Source of the DNA: Prevotellaceae bacterium
Lineage (GTDB): Bacteria; Bacteroidota; Bacteroidia; Bacteroidales; Paludibacteraceae
Length of the DNA: 8,459 bases
Direction of reading: 5' to 3'
Assembly (NCBI GenBank): GCA_031270565.1
Contig: JAISXJ010000077.1
Location: 1 to 8,459, forward strand
Under the pieces are notes generated by a model. The model was not told the origin of the DNA. It did no database searches and worked only from the letters and a program-made list of their open reading frames with translations. Both the position numbers and the translations under genes were made by a program. Shown in pieces: positions 1 through 6,568 of this stretch. Position 1 is the first letter of the stretch. Each line of letters begins with the position of its first letter.

Positions 1-3
1 GAA

Positions 4-115
4 CTTATAAAAATTGCTTTTTCTGCGTTACGCTCTTTCGGTAAAATGCTCATTTACGTTAGTAAACTCCGCTTTTACCTCAATGGCAAGCCTTGAAAAA
101 TCTAATTTTTAGAAG
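4..115. repeat. Degenerate ~112-bp palindromic intergenic element
   Basis: The two halves are imperfect reverse complements around a GTTA centre (58-61). Matching blocks, from the outside in, are CTTATAAAAATT (4-15) with AATTTTTAGAAG (104-115), 11 of 12 matching; TTTTTC (18-23) with GAAAAA (95-100); GGTAAAA (40-46) with TTTTACC (73-79); and TTTAC (53-57) with GTAAA (62-66). The blocks are separated by unpaired stretches of similar length on both sides. No open reading frame of note crosses it on either strand. It could be a palindromic repeat, the folded 3' end of a transcript from an upstream gene outside the window, or the remnant of a small mobile element. The pairing is read directly from the sequence; the nature of the element is inference. 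Confidence 0.5.
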
Positions 116-170
116 CCCCTAACCGTTTAGAAGTTGTATTGTTAAACCATTTTTTTTAAAACTATTTTTT

Positions 171-1469
171 ATGATACGAAAATTTAGCCTTTTTGCATGC
201 GCGCTATTTTGTGTGTGGCAAACAACGGCTCAGACACAGGAAACGCAAACCGATGAGTTGACATTGAGTTTGGAGCAGGCGTGTAACTTTGCGCGGGAAC
301 ACAACCGCACTATGCAAAATGCCGCGTTGGATATAAAAATTGCAGAGGCGACGCGCTGGCAAACCATTGCCTCTATGCTCCCGCAAGTGAACGCATCGTT
401 AGACTATTCAAATATGATGGGCTACAAGATGAATTTGGGCGTTATGTCTATTGCAATGCCGCCTTCCGGCACAATAACCGTTACAGCATCTGCGGCTGTC
501 AACGGGCAACAAATAGTGGGTGTTCTGCTGAACGATATTGCCAAAGAAATGTCGCAAATTAATGCGAAAAAATCGGAACATGACATTGTATCGCAGACAA
601 CATCGCTTTATGTTTCCATTCTGGCAATGAAACAAAATGTAGCGTTGCTCGACAGCAGTCTGCAAAATCTGACTGCTCTTGAAACTGCCACGCAAAATGC
701 CGCAAATGCAGGAGCCGCAGTGCAAACAGCAGCCGACCAGATAACGGTGCAGGTAGCATTAATGAAAAACAACATCAACGCTACCAAGCGGTCGCTTGAG
801 ATGCTCTACAATTCGTTGAAATTGCAACTGGGAACCACAGCGGACAAAACATTGGTTCTCACTCAAACAATTGATGATTTCCTCAATGAGGAAGCCATAC
901 TCAGCCTGCTGATGTCCAACCTGGATATGAATAATAATTTTGACTATCAGTTAGTGAAAAAAAATACCGAGCTGGCGCAAAAGCAGGTTACCATGGCGGC
1001 GATGAACTATACGCCTACCCTGAGCGTTATGTATCAGTATGCCGCAAAAGAAATTTACAGCGATGAAGTCTCTATGAATACCACTCCTCCGAACATGTTC
1101 GGATTATCGTTGAAGGTACCGTTATTTTCGAGCGGTAAGAACTTTATGACAGTAAAAGAAAAGAAACTGGCTCGCAATGCGGCAGAGAATACGAAGGCAG
1201 ATACCGAAGACAGGTTGCGTGTTCAAGACCGACAACTGCGTTACGATTTGACTTCATCCTACGAAAATTATCAGGTGCAGAAGAAAAATATAGAGGTTAC
1301 GACACGTGTGTTCAATAATCTCTCCGACAAGTTTCAACACGGTATGGCGTCAAACGTGGAGGTAACCAATGCCAGCACCGACCTTATTTCAGCGCAAAAC
1401 ACATACATTACGGCGTTACTTAACTTTGTGAATGCGCACATTGCATTGAAAAAATTACTTAATAAATAA
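171..1469 (+). CDS. TolC-family outer membrane efflux channel
   Basis: This is the outer-membrane exit duct of a tripartite efflux pump; TolC-family proteins trimerise into a beta-barrel joined to a long periplasmic alpha-helical tunnel. The 432 residues open with a Sec signal peptide (Arg3/Lys4, hydrophobic 5-16, likely cleavage after Ala20). Two OEP repeats follow, one at roughly residues 30-225 and the second at 250-432. Family hallmarks are the early LSLEQACNFAREHN segment, the LKVPLFSSGK strand at 314-323 that starts the second barrel segment, and a heptad-rich C-terminal helix ending in NAHIALKKLLNK. The length is normal for the family. It is the first gene of the operon and is followed 35 bp later by the adaptor. 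The ATG at 171 is chosen because it gives a complete signal peptide; no Shine-Dalgarno sequence is seen, as usual in Bacteroidota. The substrate cannot be told from this protein. Confidence 0.93.
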   Translation: MIRKFSLFACALFCVWQTTAQTQETQTDELTLSLEQACNFAREHNRTMQNAALDIKIAEATRWQTIASMLPQVNASLDYSNMMGYKMNLGVMSIAMPPSGTITVTASAAVNGQQIVGVLLNDIAKEMSQINAKKSEHDIVSQTTSLYVSILAMKQNVALLDSSLQNLTALETATQNAANAGAAVQTAADQITVQVALMKNNINATKRSLEMLYNSLKLQLGTTADKTLVLTQTIDDFLNEEAILSLLMSNLDMNNNFDYQLVKKNTELAQKQVTMAAMNYTPTLSVMYQYAAKEIYSDEVSMNTTPPNMFGLSLKVPLFSSGKNFMTVKEKKLARNAAENTKADTEDRLRVQDRQLRYDLTSSYENYQVQKKNIEVTTRVFNNLSDKFQHGMASNVEVTNASTDLISAQNTYITALLNFVNAHIALKKLLNK

Positions 1470-1504
1470 ACATCCATTTTTAATTTAAAGAACTATTGAA
1501 CTGT

Positions 1505-2533
1505 ATGAACACAAAAAAAGCATTATTAACTGTTTGCGTGGCAATTGTTTTGGCAGGCTGCGGAAATAAGGAGACAAACCAGAACGAGGCTGAACGCATA
1601 GAACCCGTGCGCACAGAAGCGCTTCAAAAGCAGGAAATTGCACGTAATATAGAGTTTTCGACTACCTTACAGGGATACGAAACGGTGAACATAGCGCCGG
1701 CAATGAGTGGTAAAATTGAACATATTTATGTGGAGGTTGGTACATACGTATCGGAAGGGCAACTTTTGGTACGTATGGACCAAAATCAGCTGAATACCGC
1801 CAAGCTGACGTTCACCAATTTAACTAATGAATTACAGCGTATGGAGGCGCTTCGGGCAGGCGGAAGCGTGTCGCAGCAGAATTATGACCAGCTCAAACTG
1901 CAACACGACCAGGCACAGGAATCTCTGGCATTTCTTCAAAGAAATACCTTTGTAACGGCGCCGATTGCGGGCGTTGTGGCGGCTAAAACCTATGAAGACG
2001 GCGAACTTTTTGCCGGACAGCCGATTGTTGTGCTCACACAAATCAACCGGCTGAAAGCGTTGGTAAACATCCCAGAAACCTATTTCCCGCTGGTGAAAGA
2101 GGGTATGCAACTGACGCTGACATCAGACATTTATCCCGACAGGATATTTAATGCCGAAATAGAAATCGTTTACCCAACCATTGACGCTTCAAGTCATACC
2201 TTTCAAGCCAAACTGAAAATTCCCAACGGGAAACAGGATTTGCGTCCGGGCATGTTTGTTCGCACAACGCTGGCTCTGGGGAAAACCATCACAATGATTG
2301 TCCCCTATCAAGCTGTTCTCAAACAGCAGGGAACAAATGACAGATACGTGTTTATCAACGACAACGGCATAGCTAAACGTGTAGCTGTTACACTTGGTAC
2401 GCGCTTCGATGACAAAACCGAAATCATCTCCGGCAGCCTGAAAGCGGGCGACGAACTGGTGGTTGTCGGACAGTCGCGATTGATTCCGGGCGTGAAACTC
2501 TCCATTGTCCCGCAAGGGCAGGAGATAAAGTAA
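1505..2533 (+). CDS. RND efflux periplasmic adaptor (membrane-fusion lipoprotein)
   Basis: This is the HlyD/AcrA-type adaptor that bridges the RND permease and the TolC channel in the periplasm. The ATG at 1505 (342 residues) is preferred over an in-frame TTG at 1496, which would add only three residues. From the ATG the protein begins with a lipoprotein signal whose lipobox is LAGC, with Cys19 as the lipidated residue, so it should be anchored by lipid rather than by a transmembrane helix. Domains in order are: first lipoyl half around 60-95 (GKIEHIYVEVGTYVSEGQ starting at Gly69), a short alpha-hairpin at about 97-148, second lipoyl half from about 150 (TAPIAGVVAAKTYEDGE), a beta-barrel at about 175-250 (including LRPGMFV), and a membrane-proximal domain to the end. 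The hairpin is short, as in MexA/AcrA-like adaptors. Gaps of 35 bp to the channel gene and 33 bp to the permease gene point to one transcript. Confidence 0.93.
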   Translation: MNTKKALLTVCVAIVLAGCGNKETNQNEAERIEPVRTEALQKQEIARNIEFSTTLQGYETVNIAPAMSGKIEHIYVEVGTYVSEGQLLVRMDQNQLNTAKLTFTNLTNELQRMEALRAGGSVSQQNYDQLKLQHDQAQESLAFLQRNTFVTAPIAGVVAAKTYEDGELFAGQPIVVLTQINRLKALVNIPETYFPLVKEGMQLTLTSDIYPDRIFNAEIEIVYPTIDASSHTFQAKLKIPNGKQDLRPGMFVRTTLALGKTITMIVPYQAVLKQQGTNDRYVFINDNGIAKRVAVTLGTRFDDKTEIISGSLKAGDELVVVGQSRLIPGVKLSIVPQGQEIK

Positions 2534-2566
2534 TTTTTTAACGGTTGCTTTTTATACTATATCAAT

Positions 2567-5500
2567 ATGAGTATTTACAAAACCGCTATTAATAAACCTA
2601 TTACCACACTGCTGATTTTTGTGGCAGTGATTGTGTTGGGGGTGTTTTCGCTGTCGCGTTTGCCGATAGACCAGTTTCCCGAAATGGAAGTGCCATACGT
2701 AGCGGTAATGACCACTTATGCGGGAGCAAACGGCAGTGAAATCGAAACAAATGTTACGAAACTCTTGGAGAATGCTCTTAACTCAATAGACGGACTTAAA
2801 GAGATTTCTTCTACTTCAAAAGATAATGTTTCGTTGATTAATCTGGAGTTGGAATGGGAGGCGAATATCGACGAATCGGTCAACGATTTGCGGTCGGCAA
2901 TAGATATGGTCTATGACAATTTGCCCGAAGGCTGTTCTCGACCGTTGATATTCAAATTCAATACGGCAATGATGCCGATTATCCAGTATGCTATTACGGC
3001 AAAGGAAAGTTATCCGGGATTGAAAAAACTCCTTGAAGAAAACGTTATCAACGTACTCAACCGTGTTGAAGGCATCGGAAACCTGTCGTTATCCGGAGCG
3101 CCGGAACGTTACGTGTACATTGATTTAGACCAGAATAAACTGGACGCCTACAATCTCTCCGTAGAATCTGTCGGGCAGTCTGTTACCGGCAACAATCTGA
3201 ATCTGGCTTCCGGAACGGTCAAAATGGGCAAGGAGCAGTATCAGTTGCGCGTACAGGGTGAATTTGTTGAGAGTGCGGAGATAAACAATATTGTTGTTTC
3301 GACCGACGCCACAGGCAAACAGGTTTTTCTGCGCGATATTGCTCTGGTGCGCGACACCATTAAAGACCTCTCGCTGGATGAAAAAGTAAATGGCGCCGAC
3401 GGCGTACGTCTGGTGGTGATGAAGCAAACCGGCGCAAACACCGTGCAGGTTGCCAGTCAGGTACGGAAAATGGTGGAAGAAATCCAGCCGACACTGCCGC
3501 CGGATGTGCAGTTTGATGTCATCTACGATTCATCGGACAACATTCAAAATTCTATTAACGGACTGCAGGAAACCATCCTTTATGCCCTGCTATTTGTTGT
3601 TTTGGTCGTCCTGCTTTTTCTGGGGAAATGGCGTTCTACCATCATCGTGGCAATCTCCATCCCCATCTCTCTGGTAAGCTCGTTTATCTATCTCTACTTT
3701 GTGGACAGTTCGCTGAATATCATTTCTATGAGTGCGCTGACACTGGCTATCGGTATGGTAGTGGATGATGCTATCGTGGTTTTGGAGAATATCAACAAAC
3801 ACATAGAACGCGGTTCACGCCCCCGAGAGGCTGCTATCTACGGGACAAATGAGGTATGGGTATCCATCATCGCCTCGACGCTGGTAATTGTCGCCGTATT
3901 CCTGCCGCTGACAATGCTTGGCGGACAGATGGGAATCATGTTCAAGGAACTTGGCTGGATTGTAACCATAACTATTGGTGTGTCGGCGATGGTGGCAATC
4001 TCCATTACGCCCATGTTGAGTTCAAAACTGCTTAAAACAAAACCTATTCGTGTTAATGCCGACGGACAGTTGGAGGAAAGCTCCTCAAGACGGTCGTGGT
4101 ATGAAAATAGCGTCGGAAAGTGGCTTGACAAACTGGATGCATGGTACGCCTCTATCCTGCGTTACAGTTTAACGCATAAGAAAATAATGATTACAGGCGT
4201 GGTCGTTGTCTTTATTGCTTCGCTTGTGCCGGTGATTATGGGAAAAATCGGTATGGACTTTATGCCGGAACAGGATAATGGACGTTTGAGCATAAACATT
4301 GAATTGCAACGTGGCACGCGCGTTGAGGAATCCATGCGGATTGCCCGTCAGTTGGAGCTAAAAGTGGCGCAAATAGCCCCCGAAGTAGAGCTGATTTCCA
4401 CCACAACCGGAACAAACGACGATTCAGGTATCTCAGCCCTTTTCACCTCTTCGAGCAACAACAAAATTGCCATGACCGTACGCACTTCCGCCAAACAGAA
4501 GCGGGAGAGGTCTATCTTTGTCATCGCGGAAGAAATACGCAAGTATTTCGATAAAGTTCCGGAGATTATTAACTATCAGGTGTCAACGGCAGGCGGTTTT
4601 GGCGGCGGCGGCAGTTCGACTGTGGATGTGGAAATCTACGGTTATGACTTCAACACGACCAATGCCTTTGCCGAAGACTTAAAACAGCGGCTCAAAGATA
4701 TTGATGGCGCACGCAATATTACGGTATCGCGTGAAGAAGACCGCGCCGAACTGCAGATAAATTTCGACAAAGAAAAACTGGCTTTGCACGGGCTTAGCGA
4801 AGCCGTAGCAGGGGCATACGTGCGTAACCGCATTAACGGTATGGTAGCAGGTTTTCTCAGAGAAGACGGCGAGGAATATAACATCGTAGCACGCCTGAAA
4901 GAGGAGTACCGCAACAGTATTTCCGATATTGAGAATATGACCTTAATGACCCCTGTCGGAAGCAAAATCAAACTTAAGGAACTTGGAACTGTTCAGGAGT
5001 ACTGGGGTCCGCCCAACATCGAACACAAACGCCGGCAACGTATTGTTACGGTACAGGTTACGCCGGTGGGGGTTTCTCTGGGAGATATGGCAACCACTAT
5101 CCGCGCCGAGTTTGCAAAAATGGAAATTCCGCAGGGGATACTGCTCAATGTGGGCGGCAGCTACGAAGATATGCAGGAGAGCACCAGCGATTTGTTCAGC
5201 TTGCTGATATTGATTCTGTTGCTCGTGTATATTGTAATGGCGTCGCAGTTTGAATCGTTTATGAAGCCGCTTTTACTTATGTCATCCGTACCTTTTGCCT
5301 TTTCCGGTGTGATACTGGCGCTCTTTATCACCGGCATCAATCTGGATATGATTGGTATGCTCGGAGCGGTGCTGCTGGTGGGTATTGTGGTGAAGAACGG
5401 CATTGTGTTGGTTGACTATATCAATTTGATGCGCGACCGTGGCTACGAACTGAACGAAGCCATTGCGCTGTCGGGACAGTCGCGTCTGCGTCCCGTGCTG

Positions 5501-5752
5501 ATGACATCACTCACCACACTGCTTGGTATGGTGCCTATGGCGCTCAGCACTGCCGAAGGCTCGGAAATGTGGCAGCCGCTCGGTGTGGTAGTTATTGGAG
5601 GATTGCTCTTTTCTACCGTAATTACGCTGGTGATTGTACCTGTGCTTTATGCTATTGTTTCGAGACACGGAGAACGGGACAAGATACAGAAACAACGAAA
5701 AGAATATATCTTTATGCAACTGGCAGACGAAGATATTCATACTAAAAATTAA
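2567..5752 (+). CDS. RND efflux permease, AcrB/HAE-like
   Basis: This is the proton-driven inner-membrane pump of the tripartite system, 1061 residues, a full-length RND permease. TM1 is near residues 10-30, TM2-6 lie at about 337-480, TM7 near 541-560, and TM8-12 at about 877-1031, with two large periplasmic loops between. The proton-relay residues are present: Asp400-Asp401 in TM4 (GMVVDDAIVVLEN) and Lys943 in TM10 (VVKNGIVLVDY), matching AcrB Asp407/Asp408/Lys940. The double Asp favours the drug/amphiphile (HAE) branch over heavy-metal (HME) pumps, but the substrate is unknown. A glycine-rich segment, GGFGGGGSS, sits near residues 675-683 in the second periplasmic porter region. The C-terminal tail after TM12 is charged and about 30 residues long. 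The stop codon lies 5 bp before the next start, so the PII-like gene is almost certainly co-transcribed and perhaps translationally coupled. Confidence 0.95.
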   Translation: MSIYKTAINKPITTLLIFVAVIVLGVFSLSRLPIDQFPEMEVPYVAVMTTYAGANGSEIETNVTKLLENALNSIDGLKEISSTSKDNVSLINLELEWEANIDESVNDLRSAIDMVYDNLPEGCSRPLIFKFNTAMMPIIQYAITAKESYPGLKKLLEENVINVLNRVEGIGNLSLSGAPERYVYIDLDQNKLDAYNLSVESVGQSVTGNNLNLASGTVKMGKEQYQLRVQGEFVESAEINNIVVSTDATGKQVFLRDIALVRDTIKDLSLDEKVNGADGVRLVVMKQTGANTVQVASQVRKMVEEIQPTLPPDVQFDVIYDSSDNIQNSINGLQETILYALLFVVLVVLLFLGKWRSTIIVAISIPISLVSSFIYLYFVDSSLNIISMSALTLAIGMVVDDAIVVLENINKHIERGSRPREAAIYGTNEVWVSIIASTLVIVAVFLPLTMLGGQMGIMFKELGWIVTITIGVSAMVAISITPMLSSKLLKTKPIRVNADGQLEESSSRRSWYENSVGKWLDKLDAWYASILRYSLTHKKIMITGVVVVFIASLVPVIMGKIGMDFMPEQDNGRLSINIELQRGTRVEESMRIARQLELKVAQIAPEVELISTTTGTNDDSGISALFTSSSNNKIAMTVRTSAKQKRERSIFVIAEEIRKYFDKVPEIINYQVSTAGGFGGGGSSTVDVEIYGYDFNTTNAFAEDLKQRLKDIDGARNITVSREEDRAELQINFDKEKLALHGLSEAVAGAYVRNRINGMVAGFLREDGEEYNIVARLKEEYRNSISDIENMTLMTPVGSKIKLKELGTVQEYWGPPNIEHKRRQRIVTVQVTPVGVSLGDMATTIRAEFAKMEIPQGILLNVGGSYEDMQESTSDLFSLLILILLLVYIVMASQFESFMKPLLLMSSVPFAFSGVILALFITGINLDMIGMLGAVLLVGIVVKNGIVLVDYINLMRDRGYELNEAIALSGQSRLRPVLMTSLTTLLGMVPMALSTAEGSEMWQPLGVVVIGGLLFSTVITLVIVPVLYAIVSRHGERDKIQKQRKEYIFMQLADEDIHTKN

Positions 5753-5757
5753 GCGCT

Positions 5758-6051
5758 ATGAAAGCAGTATTTATTGTATTTAACCAAGCCAACACGGAGC
5801 GGATAGAATATCTGCTTGATGAATTAAAGATTAATGGCTTCACCTTTTTTGAACAGGTGCAGGGCAGGGGAACGAATGGCGGCGAGCCGCGTCGTGGTAC
5901 GCACGTGTGGCCGGAGATGAACTCGGCTGTCATTACCGTTGTCGATGACGACGCTGTGGACAACCTGCTGCGGACTGTCCGAAAACTTGACCGTCGCAAC
6001 CTTGACGTTGGCGTACGCGCCTTTGTCTGGAACATTGAGCAGACGATATAG
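5758..6051 (+). CDS. PII-superfamily small protein coupled to the RND pump
   Basis: A 97-residue protein whose predicted layout is the beta-alpha-beta-beta-alpha-beta ferredoxin-like fold of PII signalling proteins. Strand 1 is KAVFIVF (2-8), helix 1 about 11-26, strand 2 FTFFEQVQG (28-36), a T-loop-like segment 37-55 (GRGTNGGEPRRGTHVWPEM), strand 3 AVITVVDDDAV (57-67), helix 2 about 67-80, and strand 4 VGVRAFVWNI (84-93). The VVDDDAVDNLL and FVWNIEQ segments line up with the equivalent PII positions (VVPDD..VD and FVFDV), but the canonical uridylylated T-loop Tyr is missing and the loop carries His49, Trp51 and Met54 instead. It is therefore not a classical GlnB/GlnK. Known PII-like groups occur next to RND genes, including DUF3240-type and the group called PII-NG; membership here is inference. 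It starts 5 bp after the permease stop and is the last gene of the operon. Its likely role is as a cytoplasmic trimeric sensor or modulator of the pump. No function is proven. Confidence 0.8.
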   Translation: MKAVFIVFNQANTERIEYLLDELKINGFTFFEQVQGRGTNGGEPRRGTHVWPEMNSAVITVVDDDAVDNLLRTVRKLDRRNLDVGVRAFVWNIEQTI

Positions 6052-6066
6052 AACAAACATCTGCAT

Positions 6067-6105
6067 ACAAACAAACAGGAGGGCAATGTCCTCCTGTTTG
6101 TTTGT
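6067..6105. terminator. Bidirectional hairpin terminator between convergent genes
   Basis: A perfect 16-bp inverted repeat, ACAAACAAACAGGAGG (6067-6082) and CCTCCTGTTTGTTTGT (6090-6105), surrounds a 7-nt centre that can itself add a G-T and a C-G pair. The G/C-rich part (CAGGAGG) lies next to the loop and the outer arm reads TTTGTTTGT on both strands, so the T-rich tail is built into the stem in both directions. It lies 15 bp after the PII-like gene and 39 bp after the end of the oppositely oriented thioesterase gene, where a shared bidirectional terminator is expected. Confidence 0.85.
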
Positions 6106-6144
6106 GTACCGTGTATGGCAGCTAACTTGGCGGTGCAAGTCCGT

Positions 6145-6507
6145 TTATTTTTCCACTTTAAGCATAAATTTCCGGCTGTCCACCGCAACGCGCGTGTGCA
6201 GGGCATAGCCGACTTCTTCGCCTGCGGCGTCGTAACAGGTAATTTCAAAGAGTGTTTTTCGTCCGTCGGTTTGTTTGATTTGCGCAACGCAACGGATTGT
6301 TTCACCGATGCGCGACGCTTTTTTGTGCGACATGTCAATATGTACGCCTACCGACGTAAAATCATCAGACAGGCTGCTTTGCAGCAGCAAATAGGCAACA
6401 CTCTCCATCCACGCTATCAGAGTGGGCGTTCCCAGCACGGGCAGACAGCCCGATGCAACCATTTGAGCTGTGTCCGACTTTGAGACAGTAAACTGTTTTT
6501 CTAACAT
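6145..6507 (-). CDS. Hot-dog fold thioesterase, FlK-like
   Basis: A 120-residue single hot-dog domain, a normal length for this fold. It resembles the fluoroacetyl-CoA thioesterase (FlK) branch. The long central helix carries GTPTLIAWMES (26-36), followed by VGVHIDMSHKKAS (53-65), then strands ETIRCVAQI, FEITCYDAAGEEVG and ALHTRVAVD. Thr27, Glu35 and His61 have exactly the spacing (8 and 26 residues) recalled for the FlK triad Thr42-Glu50-His76, so the catalytic set appears intact. Hydrolysis of some acyl-CoA is the likely reaction; fluoroacetyl-CoA itself is improbable as the natural substrate, and genes of this group in ordinary bacteria have unknown substrates. The ATG at 6507 gives MLEKQFTVSKSDTAQ. 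It lies 61 bp downstream of prfC on the same strand, and the two may be partly co-transcribed through the weak hairpin between them. Confidence 0.82.
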   Translation of the reverse strand: MLEKQFTVSKSDTAQMVASGCLPVLGTPTLIAWMESVAYLLLQSSLSDDFTSVGVHIDMSHKKASRIGETIRCVAQIKQTDGRKTLFEITCYDAAGEEVGYALHTRVAVDSRKFMLKVEK

Positions 6508-6510
6508 AAT

Positions 6511-6525
6511 ATTATTTAGAATAAT
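6511..6525. repeat. Short A/T inverted repeat just upstream of the thioesterase start
   Basis: ATTATT (6511-6516), TAG, AATAAT (6520-6525) form a perfect 6-bp inverted repeat 3 bp upstream of the thioesterase ATG on the minus strand. It could be an operator or a weak hairpin in the leader, but all-A/T palindromes of this size also arise by chance in such DNA. Confidence 0.2.
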
Positions 6526-6550
6526 TGACTGGAAATTAATTTATAATAAT

Positions 6551-6567
6551 GGCAGCAAAAGTCTGCC
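6551..6567 (-). terminator. Weak hairpin after prfC
   Basis: Immediately after the prfC stop codon, the minus strand reads GGCAG, a 7-nt loop, CTGCC, followed by an A/T-rich run (ATTATTATAAATTAATTT) instead of a clean T-tract. The 5-bp G/C stem could act as a weak or partial terminator that lets some transcription continue into the thioesterase gene. Confidence 0.4.
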
Positions 6568-6568
6568 G

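Noticed and set aside
139..170. Promoter for the efflux operon (TTG at 139-141 with TATTTTTT at 163-170)
   Set aside because: The would-be -7 box ends one base before the ATG, leaving no room for a leader, and the last base of the motif does not match.
1496..1504. TTG start for the adaptor
   Set aside because: It adds only MNC before the ATG at 1505; the ATG gives a well-formed lipoprotein signal with Cys19.
2567..5752. Heavy-metal (CusA/CzcA-like) reading of the permease
   Set aside because: TM4 has two adjacent Asp residues (400-401) as in drug pumps; heavy-metal pumps usually have a different TM4 motif. The PII-like neighbour alone is not enough to call a metal pump, so the substrate is left open.
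5758..6051. CutA-type divalent ion tolerance protein
   Set aside because: CutA has the same fold but is known by different signature residues in its C-terminal part; the VVDDDAVDNLL and FVWNI segments here align better with PII.
5742..6338. Minus-strand open frame of 198 residues across the PII-like gene and the terminator
   Set aside because: It lies antisense to the PII-like gene, crosses the terminator hairpin and overlaps the thioesterase gene in another frame. Its composition (Arg/Ser/Thr-rich, low complexity) fits no family. The PII-like frame has clear homology-like structure.
6115..6483. Plus-strand open frame of 122 residues opposite the thioesterase
   Set aside because: Antisense shadow: it begins near the terminator and covers the thioesterase gene, which has conserved hot-dog motifs on the other strand.
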